Origin: Monosporascus cannonballus
Lineage: Eukaryota > Ascomycota > Sordariomycetes > Xylariales
Reading direction: 5' to 3'
DNA: 64,000 bases
NCBI GenBank assembly: GCA_004154925.1
Contig: QJNS01000191.1
Coordinates: 1-64,000 of the forward strand
How positions within the stretch are numbered: position 1 is the first letter of the stretch; every line of letters begins with the position of its first letter. A model generated the notes under the pieces. It ran no database searches. It was not told the origin of the DNA and saw only the letters and a program-made list of their open reading frames with translations. A program made the position numbers and the translations under genes. Below, in pieces: positions 45,911-58,270 of this stretch.

Positions 45911-46895
45911 CAATATCACATAAAACGCAGAAAATATCCAAATTCCGAGAATACCTAGAAACCTGCGAAAAATCTTATAAATACCTAATGCCTCTTGCGA
46001 AACTGTTAGTAATAACGACGAAGCCTAAGATTGCATTTTAATTAACGTCTTATAAAGGTGGTGTTTACGGATCAACGAAATTTTAATTAATAACCTCTAT
46101 ACTTCTAAAAACTGAAACGTTTGTTACCATTTCCGGTTCCTAATATTCGAAGCGGTCGGATTTATTTACGGATTATAAAACGCAATTAATAAATTTAGTA
46201 CCTGATGCTTGGTATTATTGTCGTTAATTGCGAATATGGTATAACCGAGCGAGAAAATGAAATAGAGCATTTTTAATAACTAAATCTTTTAAAAAATAAC
46301 GAACTTCCGCAATATAATTATTAATTATAAAAATAAAAATATCTGTTTTATTATATTACAGGTCGCGATATATATATATATGTCACAACCAAACATCTTT
46401 TTTATTATTTAATAATTGAAATTATTAAAAGAATTAGAAAAGTAGAACATAATTTCGATACCTTTTATTTTTATTAAGTTAATTGAAGTATAACGTTACT
46501 TGGCTTTACGAATATGAAGTTTGGAAATACGATTAAACATAATTAAAAAAATAAAAGACGTATAGAAAAAAAATTCTTAAGAGCAAGGTTTTTAGGAAAA
46601 GAAAAATCATCTTACGTTATAATAAGTTACGGCTTCCAGAAACGGTCGTAGCAGAAATAGCCAAGAAAATTAAGTAAGTTAAGTTACGTAACGAATTATT
46701 GACTTACTGGTGGTAAGCCAGCAAGCCGGATCAAATATATATACGTTCGTTATTTCCGTAGTTTAAAGAGCAGCAGTTTGCAATAATAATTCGTTACCTA
46801 AAATATTCGTGGCCTTACGAAATGCAACTAATTACTGTATTTATTATTTAAAATCTTAAAATATTTCAGTTAACATAAACTCGTCAGCCGTTACA
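45911..46895 (+). mobile_element. 3' end fragment of a plus-strand gypsy element (G7)
   Basis: The chromodomain-type tail (frame remnants matching FRKYLGTCENSYKY) at about 45930-46010 is followed by roughly 600 bp of 3' internal DNA and an LTR. Everything upstream is missing. Confidence 0.7.
46615..46895 (+). repeat. LTR of G7 (internally deleted, 281 bp)
   Basis: CGTTATAATAAGTTACGG to GCCGTTACA. It has GGCTTCCAGAAACGGTCGTA and TTACTGGTGGTAAGCCAGC, the same U3 subtype as 15717. About 100 bp shorter than complete copies. Confidence 0.8.
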
Positions 46896-47192
46896 GTTAT
46901 ATATTGGACATTTTGGCTATCCCTATTATACAACGTATGTTTTGCTATATATAGTGAAACCTTTATAATGAATTTCTTTTATATGCTTTTAACTTTTTTT
47001 CATTATTTTTTAATATATTATATTATTTAGTATACCCTCTAATAGATCAATATTTTGAATTTTTGTATTTTGCGTTAAACCTTTTGTTAAAATAACTTTG
47101 GTTTATATTAAATTTAGATTATATTTATATTGCATTTGATTTTATTAAATAGTCTCTTATATGAATTAAATAATTTTTTTAAATAAGAGTCC

Positions 47193-47587
47193 TGTGACAA
47201 CTAGGCGGTTTAACCAACTATTAAAGCTAAGTCGTACGGGTTTATGTTGGCAGGAGTATCGTGGGATTCTGAGCAATGAGAATAACTTAGTTACGTCTCG
47301 TAATGCCAAGGGCGTCTTGGGTAACCAATTGTTATTGCAAGCTGAAGCTATCTAAGCTATGGCAATAGTGAATGTATATATCCTCCTTATGCTTGGCTTG
47401 ATCACTTGTAATCACGCAACGGGTGGTGATCATGATCTCTTTAGATCACCACTGATGACTGATGATTACTAGGGATCACTGGGGATCACTGCCAAGCCAG
47501 TGATCACTTGTCACGTGACCTGGGAGGTGGCCCGTGTCATCCTTGTTTGACCGTTTCTTTGAGGCCGGAGCTTGTTAGGCCGTAACA
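47193..47587 (-). repeat. Intact solo LTR with perfect target duplication (AGTCC)
   Basis: 395 bp from TGTGACAACTAGGCGG to GGCCGTAACA, flanked by AGTCC at 47188-47192 and 47588-47592. It is the least damaged family A LTR seen here. Its U3 is built of many GATCAC/GTGATC repeats in both orientations. The interior of the parent element is gone, consistent with LTR-LTR recombination. The flanks (46896-47192 and 47593-48522) are AT-rich without a recognised feature. Confidence 0.95.
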
Positions 47588-47592
47588 AGTCC

Positions 47593-48522
47593 GATTACTT
47601 TATCGTCGAGATTCTTTAAAAGTACCTTCGTAGTTTACCATTCCGCCGAAATTATTACACCTAATATAACTTTTACTGTTGCGTTAAACCGTTTTAAATT
47701 CCATAATTTCTAACATTACTTTATAAAATATAAATTATATATTTTGTGGTTCTTAAATATAAATTAATCATTCTTTCTTCTTTAAATTATATATTCATTT
47801 TTATACACAGTTTGTACAGTTTGTCTATAATTTTAATAGCTTTTTATAATATATCGAGTTAAGATTTTAAGTTTTGAAAGTGTAATAATTTAATCCCTAA
47901 CGTTGATTTTCTTAATATTTTGTAAATTATGTTGAGTAAATTTCTATTTTCAGCGGTGGTTAACATTGTTTTAAGTATAAAAATCTGAAATATAATAATA
48001 TATTTCGATAGAGGTTTCTTTATAATCGCTAAATTTCTTATATTATCCGTGGTTTTTCGGTGAAATTTTCGAAATTAATCTGTCATTCTTTTTCGTAATT
48101 GATATAATTGGAAATACAAGCTATGAAAATATTTTTTTTCGGAAGTAACGTTTTTTTAAAAATTTCTTGTTACGTGTTTAAATTATTCCCAAATATCGTT
48201 CGTAAAAAAAGCTCTTATGACGAAATATTGATTTACGAGCTCGTTTAAATTCTGATAATAAAGGTATTTTATTAGTTAAATAAAACAGCTTTAAACTTTG
48301 TTTTTCGACTTATAAAGTTGAAGTTTTTGAACCTGATACCTAAATATAATAATGTAAGTTAAGGTAACTGTTATTTAATTTATGGATTATGAAATTGGTT
48401 TTTCGATTTTTTAATTCTGATCTATAATTATATAGTTGTAAAAGACTAAGTTTGAATTGATATTTTAATTAAAACAATATTCTCTAAAATATAACGATAG
48501 TAATCAATGGAACCTTAAAACC
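47593..48522. other. AT-rich DNA, nothing recognised
   Basis: About 930 bp of AT-rich sequence between two LTRs. I see no pol motif, LTR or credible coding frame; the composition suggests old repeat DNA. Confidence 0.5.
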
Positions 48523-48911
48523 TATAACGGCTAAGTATTTAATTAATTATTAAACTTAAATTATATAGATTTACATTAATTAGAAAATGTTAAAGCATTA
48601 AGTAATACAATTATTTAATTACTTTGTATTGTAAAAAAGGAATCTTAAGTAACGCATTTACATTATAAATTTATATTATTTAAGTTATGTATTTGATAAA
48701 CCTATATATTTTATTTATGGTTTAACCTATTAAAATAAGTGAATTTTTTCATAGTTTTAAGTCTTTTAATTTTTTTTATATTTCTTGAAATGTTTAAAGT
48801 GCCAAGACCTTGAAAAGCTTTAAGCTTATTACGTAATTTGTTCTTATATCAAGTCTAGCTTTTTCTTATCTCTGCCGTCTCTAAGCCAGCTAAGCCTAGT
48901 AGATCATAACA
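48523..48911 (-). repeat. Degraded family A LTR, orientation minus
   Basis: TATAACGGCTAAGTATTTAA to CTAGTAGATCATAACA (389 bp). U3 remnants AAAGCTTTAAGC and GTGCCAAGACCTTGAAAAGC match the CTTAAG subtype. Flanking AAACC and ATTTG do not form a target duplication, so it is probably the end of an element that continues to the right. Confidence 0.8.
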
Positions 48912-51840
48912 TTTGCGTACAGTTAAAAGGTTTAAAAATATCATTTATGACTTCAAATTTGAAACATATTTCAACGACCGAGGCCTTAACAGCATCAATT
49001 ATTTACAATGGTTTGATTTCAAAAAAAGGATTTGCTAATATAATCCGACGGTAAAAATATAATTCGTGTTTTTAAAAATTAAATAACGCTCGAATTAATT
49101 GATAACAATGTTTTAAAATATACTTGTTGAAACCAACATTTCGAAAATATCCGAAATCATGAAGGTTTTTACTATAGAATTGATCTTTGAATATATTGGT
49201 TGAACTTTAACATATATATATCATTAATAATATGAATTTCTGTATATATTTGAATATTTTTTAAGTTTTATAATCTTTTATAAAATGTTTCTCTTTTGGC
49301 TGACATATCGTTTAGTTAAAGCACGAAAATTAGTAAATTTACGATATTTTTGCGTTTCAAATACAACACCGTTTTGCTAAAAGCGACGTTTAAGTAGATA
49401 ATAGAATTATTTTATTAATATATACATAGCGGATTCTAATACGCAGGAGTTTTAGTATTTAGATATAAATAAAATTATTAAAAGTTTTAATTATATTTTC
49501 GAGAGTTAAATATCGTTATATAACGTATTCCGATACAAAGATATTTTTGTAAAGTTTGAAGCAAAGTGAATTTTTCATACTTAAAAAAAGGATAAAGTAA
49601 AATATGTAACATTTAAATATTGTACATTCAAATATAGAAATACGAAATCTAAACACTGAAAGGTTTTTTAAAACACAAGCAAAACGTGATATCAAAACGG
49701 TAAAATTCGTACTGTTTAGACATTAAAAAAATAGCATTTTGTTTAAAGACAATTCTTAAATTAATAGTAAAAAGATGTCTAAACCTTTTCTCGGCGAGAT
49801 ATACGTTGATATTAAAATATTTATAAAACGTAAAAAAGGTAACGTAATACACAAATTTGTAGTATATATAAGAATGTCGGGCGTTTTCTAAGATTGTGTG
49901 ACAGCAAATTCAAATTTGACAACTATAATATTATAAATCAATTTTAATTAATCGAATTCGCTCTCACTAAACGTATTTATAATTTCGTCCGAAATACGCG
50001 TTTTATATCGACGATTATTATAAACGCTACATTATCAGTTTCCGTTTTTAGCCTTTTTATGTTAATTATTTTTAATGCTTTATTATCATCTTTTTTTAAA
50101 GATTTGTAAAACTTATATTTTCTTTATAATGGACCACATTTTTTTAAAAAATTACCTGTTCTTAATCTTTCGACGTTTGATAAAAAGAGTAGTAGTGTTA
50201 TCTAAAAAACTTAATACATCTTTTAAAAAAACAACTTTACATAAAAACATTACATTAATTTTATTAAAAATAAAGCACTGATATCAATTTTAAAACTAAG
50301 TAAGGCTCATAGATGTGGAAAGTTTAACAAAAATAATGGTTTTATTAAATCGCCATGATCATATTTTTAAAATGCTGTTAGATATAAGAAAATAAAGAAA
50401 CTAATAAAAAAAATAAATGGAAGTGGGTATAAATATAAATAAATGGCATGATTCGTAGAAGACGAAATTAGAATCAAATAAAATAAATGTAATTTTTGTT
50501 AATTTAACTATAATAAAATATAATACCTTTAATATAAAACAAATAAAGACATTTTAATAGAGAAGAATGAAGTACGGCGAAAGAGTAACATGAATAGAAA
50601 AAATGGATAAGTATATATAATAAAATAATATAATATATTGCATAATATCGGCCCAATTTCATTAAATAATAACTTCGACAACCGGTGAAAACAAAAAATA
50701 TTTCGTGTTTTTCATAGACATTTTAACATATTTATTGCAACTTTTAAATTATTTGAAATTCCTTGTTTGTCACTTACAATGTGTCTTTAGTAACGGATCA
50801 GTGAATTATCTGCGAACGATCGAAGAAAATAATACTTTTAATAAATATAATATATCAATATAAAGAACAATTGGAAAAGTTAATCCTATAATCTATTGTA
50901 AATTATTTCAACTTTTTTTATAGTTTAATTTGTGTTATGAAATCTTTTAAAATCATTGTGATAATTAGACATGCCGTGATATTAAGCGTTACCAAAAGTA
51001 TTATTGCGGCGAAATCTTAAATAATTATTCTTAACATGAGATATTTGGTAATTATAATCTAAAATAAAATTGAATTATTAAGAGGCTATTTTTGAACTTT
51101 TTTATTAAACATTTTAATGCATTATCTTTCGATTTAAACGTATTTTGAACCTTTCTTACTGTTTACCGAAATTAAATACCATCTTAATAGTCATATATAT
51201 TGCGAATCGTTATATGGCTACCAAATTCCCCATATGATCATTGTAATAAAATCGAACAAACCTATCTTCGTATTTACATTAAGGCTTTTTCGAATAATCC
51301 TTTTACTTTTAATTCGTGTCAAGTTTAATAAATTAAAAATATTTTTATTTTGAAACAGTTTGCCACAAATTCAATGTCTTGAAGTAAATTTGTAAATGTT
51401 ATATATTGTTTAAAGCTGCGTATAACTACATATTGGTTCTTTCTTTTAAGCTACAAAGCTAATTTCATTTTCGCGTTTTATAATCGGTGTTATATTACTA
51501 ATCTCAAGCAATAACTTATTATATGTAAGTAGTTAATATAGTAAAAAAGCGCGTATTAAAGGTATAAGCGCGGTAAACTTATTAATACGCTAAACAATAA
51601 TAAACAAAGCAAACGAAAAATGACAACATTAAAGTAACTTTAAAAATAAAATGTATAAACTTTGCATTAGCTGTATAAATATATATATATAATTTGTTAT
51701 ACGATCTACTTATAATGTTTTATAGGGTGTTTTGTCGGTGAATTTTTAAAGCGTGGTGTTATTAGCTGTTAAATAGTGTTGTTCAAAAACAGATATACTT
51801 TAAAAGTGGATTTCTTATTTTAAAAACAACAATAATAATT
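48912..51840. other. AT-rich decayed DNA, probable repeat remnants
   Basis: Nearly 3 kb with mixed strand skew: T-rich near 49200-49500, and mixed after that. Open frames of 60-70 codons occur by chance in such DNA (49649-49852 minus, 50075-50281 plus) and show no domain. The first part may be internal sequence of the element whose LTR ends at 48911, but I could not find pol motifs. Confidence 0.4.
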
Positions 51841-52237
51841 TGTTATGACTTAACGATCTTGGCTTCCTTGCGGACGGTGGGGCCCACGAAAAAGACAAGC
51901 CTCAACCACCGCCAAGAAGTCACGTAACCGGCTCAAAGATCTCAAGGTGCCAAGCACCTTAAGCCCCTTAAGCCGGCAAGGAAGCTCAAAGGGCTTAATG
52001 GGCTTAAGGGTTTGAGCCGCTTAAGCATCTTCAGCCAGAACAAGGATATATACGCTTATTATTTCCATAATTTCGATAATTTCAATTTATAATATAATAT
52101 CGTTACTTAAAGCATTTTTGGAATTACGAAACGTAATATGATTATTTTATTTATTGCTTAGATTTTTACGATACTTTTGTTAACATACATTCGTACGACT
52201 AAGGGTTAATAGTTGGTTAAACTTTTTAGCCGTTATA
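51841..52237 (+). repeat. Solo LTR with perfect target duplication (TAATT)
   Basis: 397 bp, TGTTATGACTTAACGATC to TTAGCCGTTATA, flanked by TAATT at 51836-51840 and 52238-52242. Its U3 is GC-rich and made of CTTAAG/GGCTTAA repeats, almost undamaged, while its R/U5 half is AT-shifted. It is the reference copy for the CTTAAG subtype. Confidence 0.93.
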
Positions 52238-52242
52238 TAATT

Positions 52243-53379
52243 ACTTTAAATATTAAAAACCTTTATATTTGTAAAATATTTTGTATATAATATTTATTTA
52301 GTTGTTTTTAAATGTTATACCCAGGTAATATAGTTGGATATTTAATTCTTTGTTCGCTTTTTAATTATTATAATTTTGATTAATTTAGTGTTTATTTCTT
52401 CATATCTAGCTTTATACCAAAAAGATGTATTTATTATTAAATGTATCGATGATACGAAGTACCAGGTTACTATAGTTAAACGGGGTCAAATCTTCTTGAA
52501 TTACAAGAAAAAAAAGGCTGGGCAGGAAAGCGAAAGCAGAATACATCTCTATGCATTTGCAGTTATATACTATGTTGAAATCTAGTATATTTTTCTTTAA
52601 GGCGCCAAGTCTCTCAATATAAATTAGGTCCAAATCATCTTCTAACAGTAAAATCGACGCTAGAGAAACTTTTAAATTAACAATGTAACAACCACTCGAC
52701 TTAATGATTTTGAAGTCGATACATACATAGTTAGTATAAATTAGAACTTATTATAGTATTGAGATCCATCTTAGTATATACTATACAGTCGGCATTTAAA
52801 ATTTGATATATAATATATATAACATAAAAAAGGTGTATACGAAATAGGTAAAGGTTTTAAAAGTATCATTATCAGTTTAGTTCGATTATAATAAATCGCT
52901 AATTTATTACCCTTATAGCGTTATTTCTTAATATTTTTATATATTTTTATTTTCTGTTTCAGTTTTCTTTAAAACGTTTAATATGTTACTTTATAAGTTT
53001 TTTCTATAACTTTTTAAAATTCGAGTGCATAAAATTTGATATCAAAAATTTAAATTAAGAAAATTAATTTGTTTTAAAACATTTAGTACTTGTATATACA
53101 AGTAATAAATACTCTTTATAATAGTATTATCTATAAACTTTAAACGAAAAATTTATAATATTTTGCCATTGGTTTTTTAATAATATTATTAAAGCTATTG
53201 TAAGTAAAATATATTATTTTTCGAGTAATTTAATCTTTGACAAAGTCTAGGTCGTGTTCAGTTTTTTATACAGTAGAGAATTACTGAAGAAAAATATTAG
53301 AAAACTCTAATATAAATTATTAAATATAATAATTAAGTACGACAATTAAAACTTGCTTAAGTAAATACATCAGCATCAC
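52243..53379. other. AT-rich spacer, nothing recognised
   Basis: Plus- and minus-strand frames near 52376-52633 overlap each other in a slightly less AT-rich patch. Neither resembles a known protein. No LTR or pol motif is visible. Confidence 0.45.
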
Positions 53380-54135
53380 GCTGTTAGGATTTCAACATAA
53401 TTTTTGCATGGAAAGTGTGGAAAGCCCCAAAACTTGCTGTCCATTTCTCCTTCGGCTTGACCAGGATGGCGGCCGGGCATTCCTCCAGGAGCGTAAGGGA
53501 ATGCTACATTGTCATTTCGATCACGTACATACCTACCCCTCATGTCTTAAGCCCACAGACACAGAAACGTCCGGCGATTGGTTTCCGGGAAATCGCCACG
53601 GTAGCCTGCAGCCTAACCCCCCAAAACAATTGCATACTCAGGCCACTACCCACATGGTACGCTGAGAGACTGATAGAGTACTTAGCCCGGTGAACAAGCA
53701 GGACATTGCAACGGCTGCACCTTACAACGCTCCTCCATGGGGAATGGGATGGCGATTGATCGCGTTGGTAGCAATCAACTGGTGCTTCCAACCGCATATG
53801 TACTACGAACACACAAATGCATAGTTACGGAGCAATACGGCCCGACCAAGCCGTATCAGACACCTGCTGAGCCTCGGTAATATGTAGCATGTCATGTAAA
53901 TCCTGTGAGTAATCATGAGAGCTAAGGGGATGTCAGAAATCTACAGGCGGCACGCCCTTTTTGTACAGGTTGTTGCGGTACCGGCAATACTCCGCTGCCA
54001 AGCCTACTTTTTAACCGCCATATTCAATTACACCAGGTACCTCAGGCCTCCCTGGCTCCTTTCTGTAATTTCTTTAAAATCACCGAAGTACAGCTCCGCA
54101 GCGCTAAATACTAACAAATTAACTGTTAACTGCTA
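53380..54135. other. Small GC-balanced island without a recognised gene
   Basis: About 750 bp of gene-like composition with sharp AT-rich borders. Several overlapping frames of 74-92 codons exist on both strands (e.g. plus 53408-53665 and 53415-53693, minus 53812-53540). None has a recognisable domain, and none clearly extends by splicing. It could be a gene fragment, a small secreted-protein locus or unique intergenic DNA spared from RIP. No signal peptide is convincing. Confidence 0.5.
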
Positions 54136-55465
54136 TTAATGAGCTAGTAAAATTAAAATTATAAAAATATAAATGCTTTTTACTTTTATATGTCTATTCC
54201 ATTTAATAGATGAAAATTGAGAACACTTAAATAAAAATATTATAACATAATAAGGTCAAGCCAAATATTACGTATATAATTGAATTCAGTAAATTAAAAG
54301 TAATTTTAGTTGTCGATTTAAGCTAATCGTGACAACCATGGATTAGTTATCGCGTTCGAAGACACTGAGTATAATATATCTCGTATCAATTATATTATAT
54401 AATAATTTTCCGTGTATTTGGCTGAGTCTGGAAAACATAGCTTGATCTGATATTCATCTAGGGTTATAGTTTTAATTTTGAATATTCTTCTATTTCATAC
54501 TTTCGGATGTACTTTCGTAATTAAGTTTAAGATTACAAATACATCCGGGTTTTGTTTAATATCTTATTAATTTTTATTTCTGTTTTTAGCAAAAAGTCCG
54601 CATAAATTAACACCGAATAATTTTAACTTAGTTGAAATAAATAGCGAAGAAACAAAATAGGCTTCAATTAATTACTCTAAAACCTTTCCACTATTAAATA
54701 ATTATTAAGAGATATTACGGCGTTTATTTAAAAAAGAAATAATCGAAGTTATAAATATATAGTGTAAATATATATGATATTTAATATAAAACTAAAACAA
54801 AATAAATAAGTAATAATAGAAATAAAGTCTTATAAAACCATTAATAGGGAAGAATAGATATAAGTTAAAATTTTGGGAAAATGTATTTTAGTGAATGTTG
54901 TAAACGAAACAATTTTAATAAATAATATATTTAAATATTTACATTTTAAATTTTGTACAGATTCATTTATTTTTTAAACAGACCTAAGAATATTCGATAT
55001 AATATTTTCTCAAAGGCGTTTATAAATTAATATACAGTAAAGATTAAAAGATTAACTAATCAATATTAAAACACAGAAATTAGAGTAATAGATATAAAAA
55101 TAACGATATAGATGCCGTAATTGATGAATCAAATATAACGATAAAGATTTTGGTTATAAAAAACGTATTCGGAAAAATAAAATTATTTCTAAATGTATTT
55201 AGAAAAGGAAAGCAGTGTGAATATAACCTAAATTTTAAAATGTTTTTGCTTTAATTGATTAATATTCGTTATAAATCCTTTTAGTGAATATTCTTAGAAA
55301 CTGATAAACTTTGTTATAAGAACATATGTAATATTAACATATAAAGAAAATATTAAGACCAGAATTGAAATTAAAAATGTTTCATTTAAGGACCAGAAAT
55401 ATATAAATTAAACAAAAATTAACTCGTATTAACAGCGTTTTTACATTTGGAATTCCTATCTTATA
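54136..55465. other. AT-rich DNA, A-rich towards the right; possible gypsy debris
   Basis: From about 54600 the plus strand becomes A-rich like the interiors of the plus-strand gypsy copies, but no pol motif or LTR is clear. It ends at the LTR beginning at 55466. Confidence 0.4.
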
Positions 55466-55835
55466 TACGACGGCTAAGGGTTTAACCAATTATTAAATCT
55501 AAGTCGTGCAGGTCTATATTAGCAGGAATATCGTAGAGTTTTAAGTAATAAATATAGTAACTTGTTATGTCTCGTATTACCAAAGATATCTTAGGTAATG
55601 AATTATTATTGCAAGCTGCTATTATCTAAACTCTGGAAATAACGAACATATATATTTTATATATACTTAATAGTTTTTTATTAGATTTTAAAGTTATTAA
55701 AAATTTAATTCTATTAGATACGATTAGTCTGCTATAGATTTACTTAGATCTTATTACTAGAAGAAATTCAAATTTTGTAACCTTTCTATATATGTTCGAT
55801 TCTTTTTGCAACCGGTTTTGGCCTAGATCGTAATA
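55466..55835 (-). repeat. Left LTR of G8
   Basis: TACGACGGCTAAGGGTTTAA to GGCCTAGATCGTAATA (370 bp), with the standard family core GGTAATGAATTATTATTGCA and GCTGCTATTATC. U3 has GATC-type remnants. Confidence 0.85.
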
Positions 55836-55979
55836 CGAATTCCTTTTTGTTAAGCTCTTTACTTTTAAAGATTTATTTCCAGTAAGTTTTATTTTAGTAT
55901 AGCAAGTCGTATTTCTAACTGCAAACCTCGTAATTGTCATAATTAAAAAACAATGTTAAATTTTTAGTTACTTATATTA

Positions 55980-56150
55980 TTAAATTTTGTTTTAAAATAA
56001 TAACCTCTTTCGCGTATTTGGAAAATCGTATTCAATATTAAATAATTAAAGAAATCCGTCGTTATACAGAATGCATTAAAAATCGTTATCGTTGCGATAA
56101 TTCTGATATTTTAATTACTTCCTATTATCGTATCAGGAAAAAAACTTTTT
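55980..56150 (+). pseudogene. Antisense Cys-rich ORF remnant in G8
   Basis: On the plus strand, opposite to pol, the frame reads SFAYLENRIQY, stop, IIKEIRR, then YTECIKNRYRCD. The second triad keeps two real Cys (C-x6-C) and one Tyr. With Tyr as former Cys the spacing C-x2-C-x6-C-x8-C-x2-C-x6-C holds except for the first residue (Ser). Cys codons are at 56072-56074 and 56093-56095. Confidence 0.6.
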
Positions 56151-57856
56151 AAATCGAAAAGAACTTATTGCCGAACAAATCTTTTTACGATTTTAACAGA
56201 AAATAAAAAAACACCTAATATGCAAAGAAACTAATATTAACAGAATTATCGTGTTTTCTTTCATTTATAACGTTAAAAATAGGTTTTGACGAAAAAGAGG
56301 TTAAAGTTATTAATCGCGGACTTTAATTAAAAGACGAAGTAGAAAAACAAAAACGTGTAAAGGTCGATGTTGTTGTAGTTACGCCTTTTGTTAACCTTTT
56401 TAACTGGTTTTTTCCGATAATTTTAATCAGAGAGCTATTATTAGCGACCTGGCCATTATTAATAAGTGTTTTGTAATAGGCGTTAGGATTTTATAATGTT
56501 TTTTACAAGTGTTTAGATATTCTCGAAATTTGCATTTTTTTTTCATTTAATTAGGTATTAACTAAATTTGCTTTTTTTTATATTAGTGAATTTTCTAATT
56601 TCGTATAAAAATTATTTAAGTTTTATATTATTTCGTTGTATAAAAATCTTAATAGTATCTGTGATTAACTGAAGCAAGAAAATATAAAAAGTGGGATAAA
56701 GTTTGATTTTTGATAAAGGTTTTAGTTAATACTCGTGTTTTGGAAATTCTTTAAGAATTTTATATATATTAATATATTTGAAATCGAAAAGTTAATACGG
56801 GTATTTTGAAACAGTCTTTCTTTTGAAAAAATAAACAAGGTGTTTTTTTTTAAAAAAATAATTCTTTCAACCTTCTTTTATTATAATACTTATTTATATA
56901 ATTAAGTACGAAACTTAATTTTATTTTTATCTTTTAATAAATTATTTAGGTTATTTAACGTAATAGTGACGTTCATTTTAAATAATTCTATATACACGTT
57001 TTTATAACTACCGAGTACAAAACTAAAATATATATTTATTAAAATCAGCTTAATATTTTCATAATAACTAGTTTTATATACCAATTAAATAACCTGTAAT
57101 CTTTCATTTTAATCATCTTGTTCGTAATTAATATGCTATTTTAAATATGTTTTTACTGTTTAATTTAACCGTCTCGTTTATCTCTTTATTTAACTTTTAA
57201 ATATGTTAAATAACTTATGGTTTAAACCGATTTATATTATAAAGCTCTATTAAAGTTTTAAAGGAAATATAAATTCTTTATCAGATAAACTCTTATCTAA
57301 TAATATATATATATTAACAATATTTCTGTAAAGACAATATACTTTCAACGCTATATTAGTATTCATTTACTAAAATAAAAAAATAAAAGGATTTCGTAAA
57401 TATATCGGCAATCACGATTATACTATTTTAATATATTTTTATGATTAGACTTTACAAAATTGAAATTTAGTAATAAAAGCTATAATAACCAAATTCTATA
57501 GTTTTTTTAAAGCGGGGAATAGTGCAAATTTTTCGTAAAATTTATACGATTATATTTTACGTTTATTGTAAAATATATATTGTCGTGGTATATTTTAAAC
57601 TATTATTTTTATTCTAAAAAAGTAATCAGTGTGTTGAAGTTTCTTTTAAAATTTTATAAATTTGTAGATATTTATATAACTGATATTTATATCGGTTACG
57701 TACAGAATTTCTTCAGCAATTTTTTAAAACCTGTAACATATTAGTTTTTAATTTTTCGTATATTCTTAATATATTTTTTGACGTTTTGTTGTATATTATA
57801 TGATATAACCCGTATTATCGTAATTTGGTATAAGTATAGGTATTTTTTAAGACAAT

Positions 57857-58270
57857 TGTAACGAACCTGTCATACATCCACCTGGAGGTATGAGCAGTAT
57901 CCGAAAAGGGTCTTGATTTGCAAGTATCAATAGGGCGAGGAATAATTCAGTGGTCTGTTCGTTAAAGAGGTTTAAGAACTCTTCCCACTGTAGAGAACGA
58001 CTTCCACTGGCTGTAGGCTTAGATTGATAGCTAAAGAGAGAAACTGAGTAGGTGCTATTTATCTGAGAGACCGATTTATTATATATCCCAATTCCTTAAA
58101 GTGGGTATGTCGTGGATCTATGTGACCTATGTGATCTGGTCAGATCACTTAGATTACCTTGATCACCTTTTGAGGCCAAGCGCATCCATCCGAAGTTTAG
58201 CCGCCAGCGCGTCCCGCGCTAGGCCTTAAGATCAGGTTTCTTCGAGAGAGGAGCCTCTGTTCCTGTAACA
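57857..58270. repeat. Family B solo LTR inserted in G8
   Basis: 414 bp, TGTAACGAACCTG to TTCCTGTAACA, flanked by ACAAT (57852-57856) and ACAGT (58271-58275), a target duplication differing by one G/A change. It is GC-richer than its host. It contains GATCTGGTCAGATCAC and CGCGTCCCGCGC repeats. A damaged relative is at 14614-15036. Confidence 0.88.

Noticed and set aside
47390..47510. CRISPR-like array from repeated GATCAC motifs
   Set aside because: Repeats are 6-8 bp, irregularly spaced, in both orientations, and lie inside the U3 of a solo LTR.
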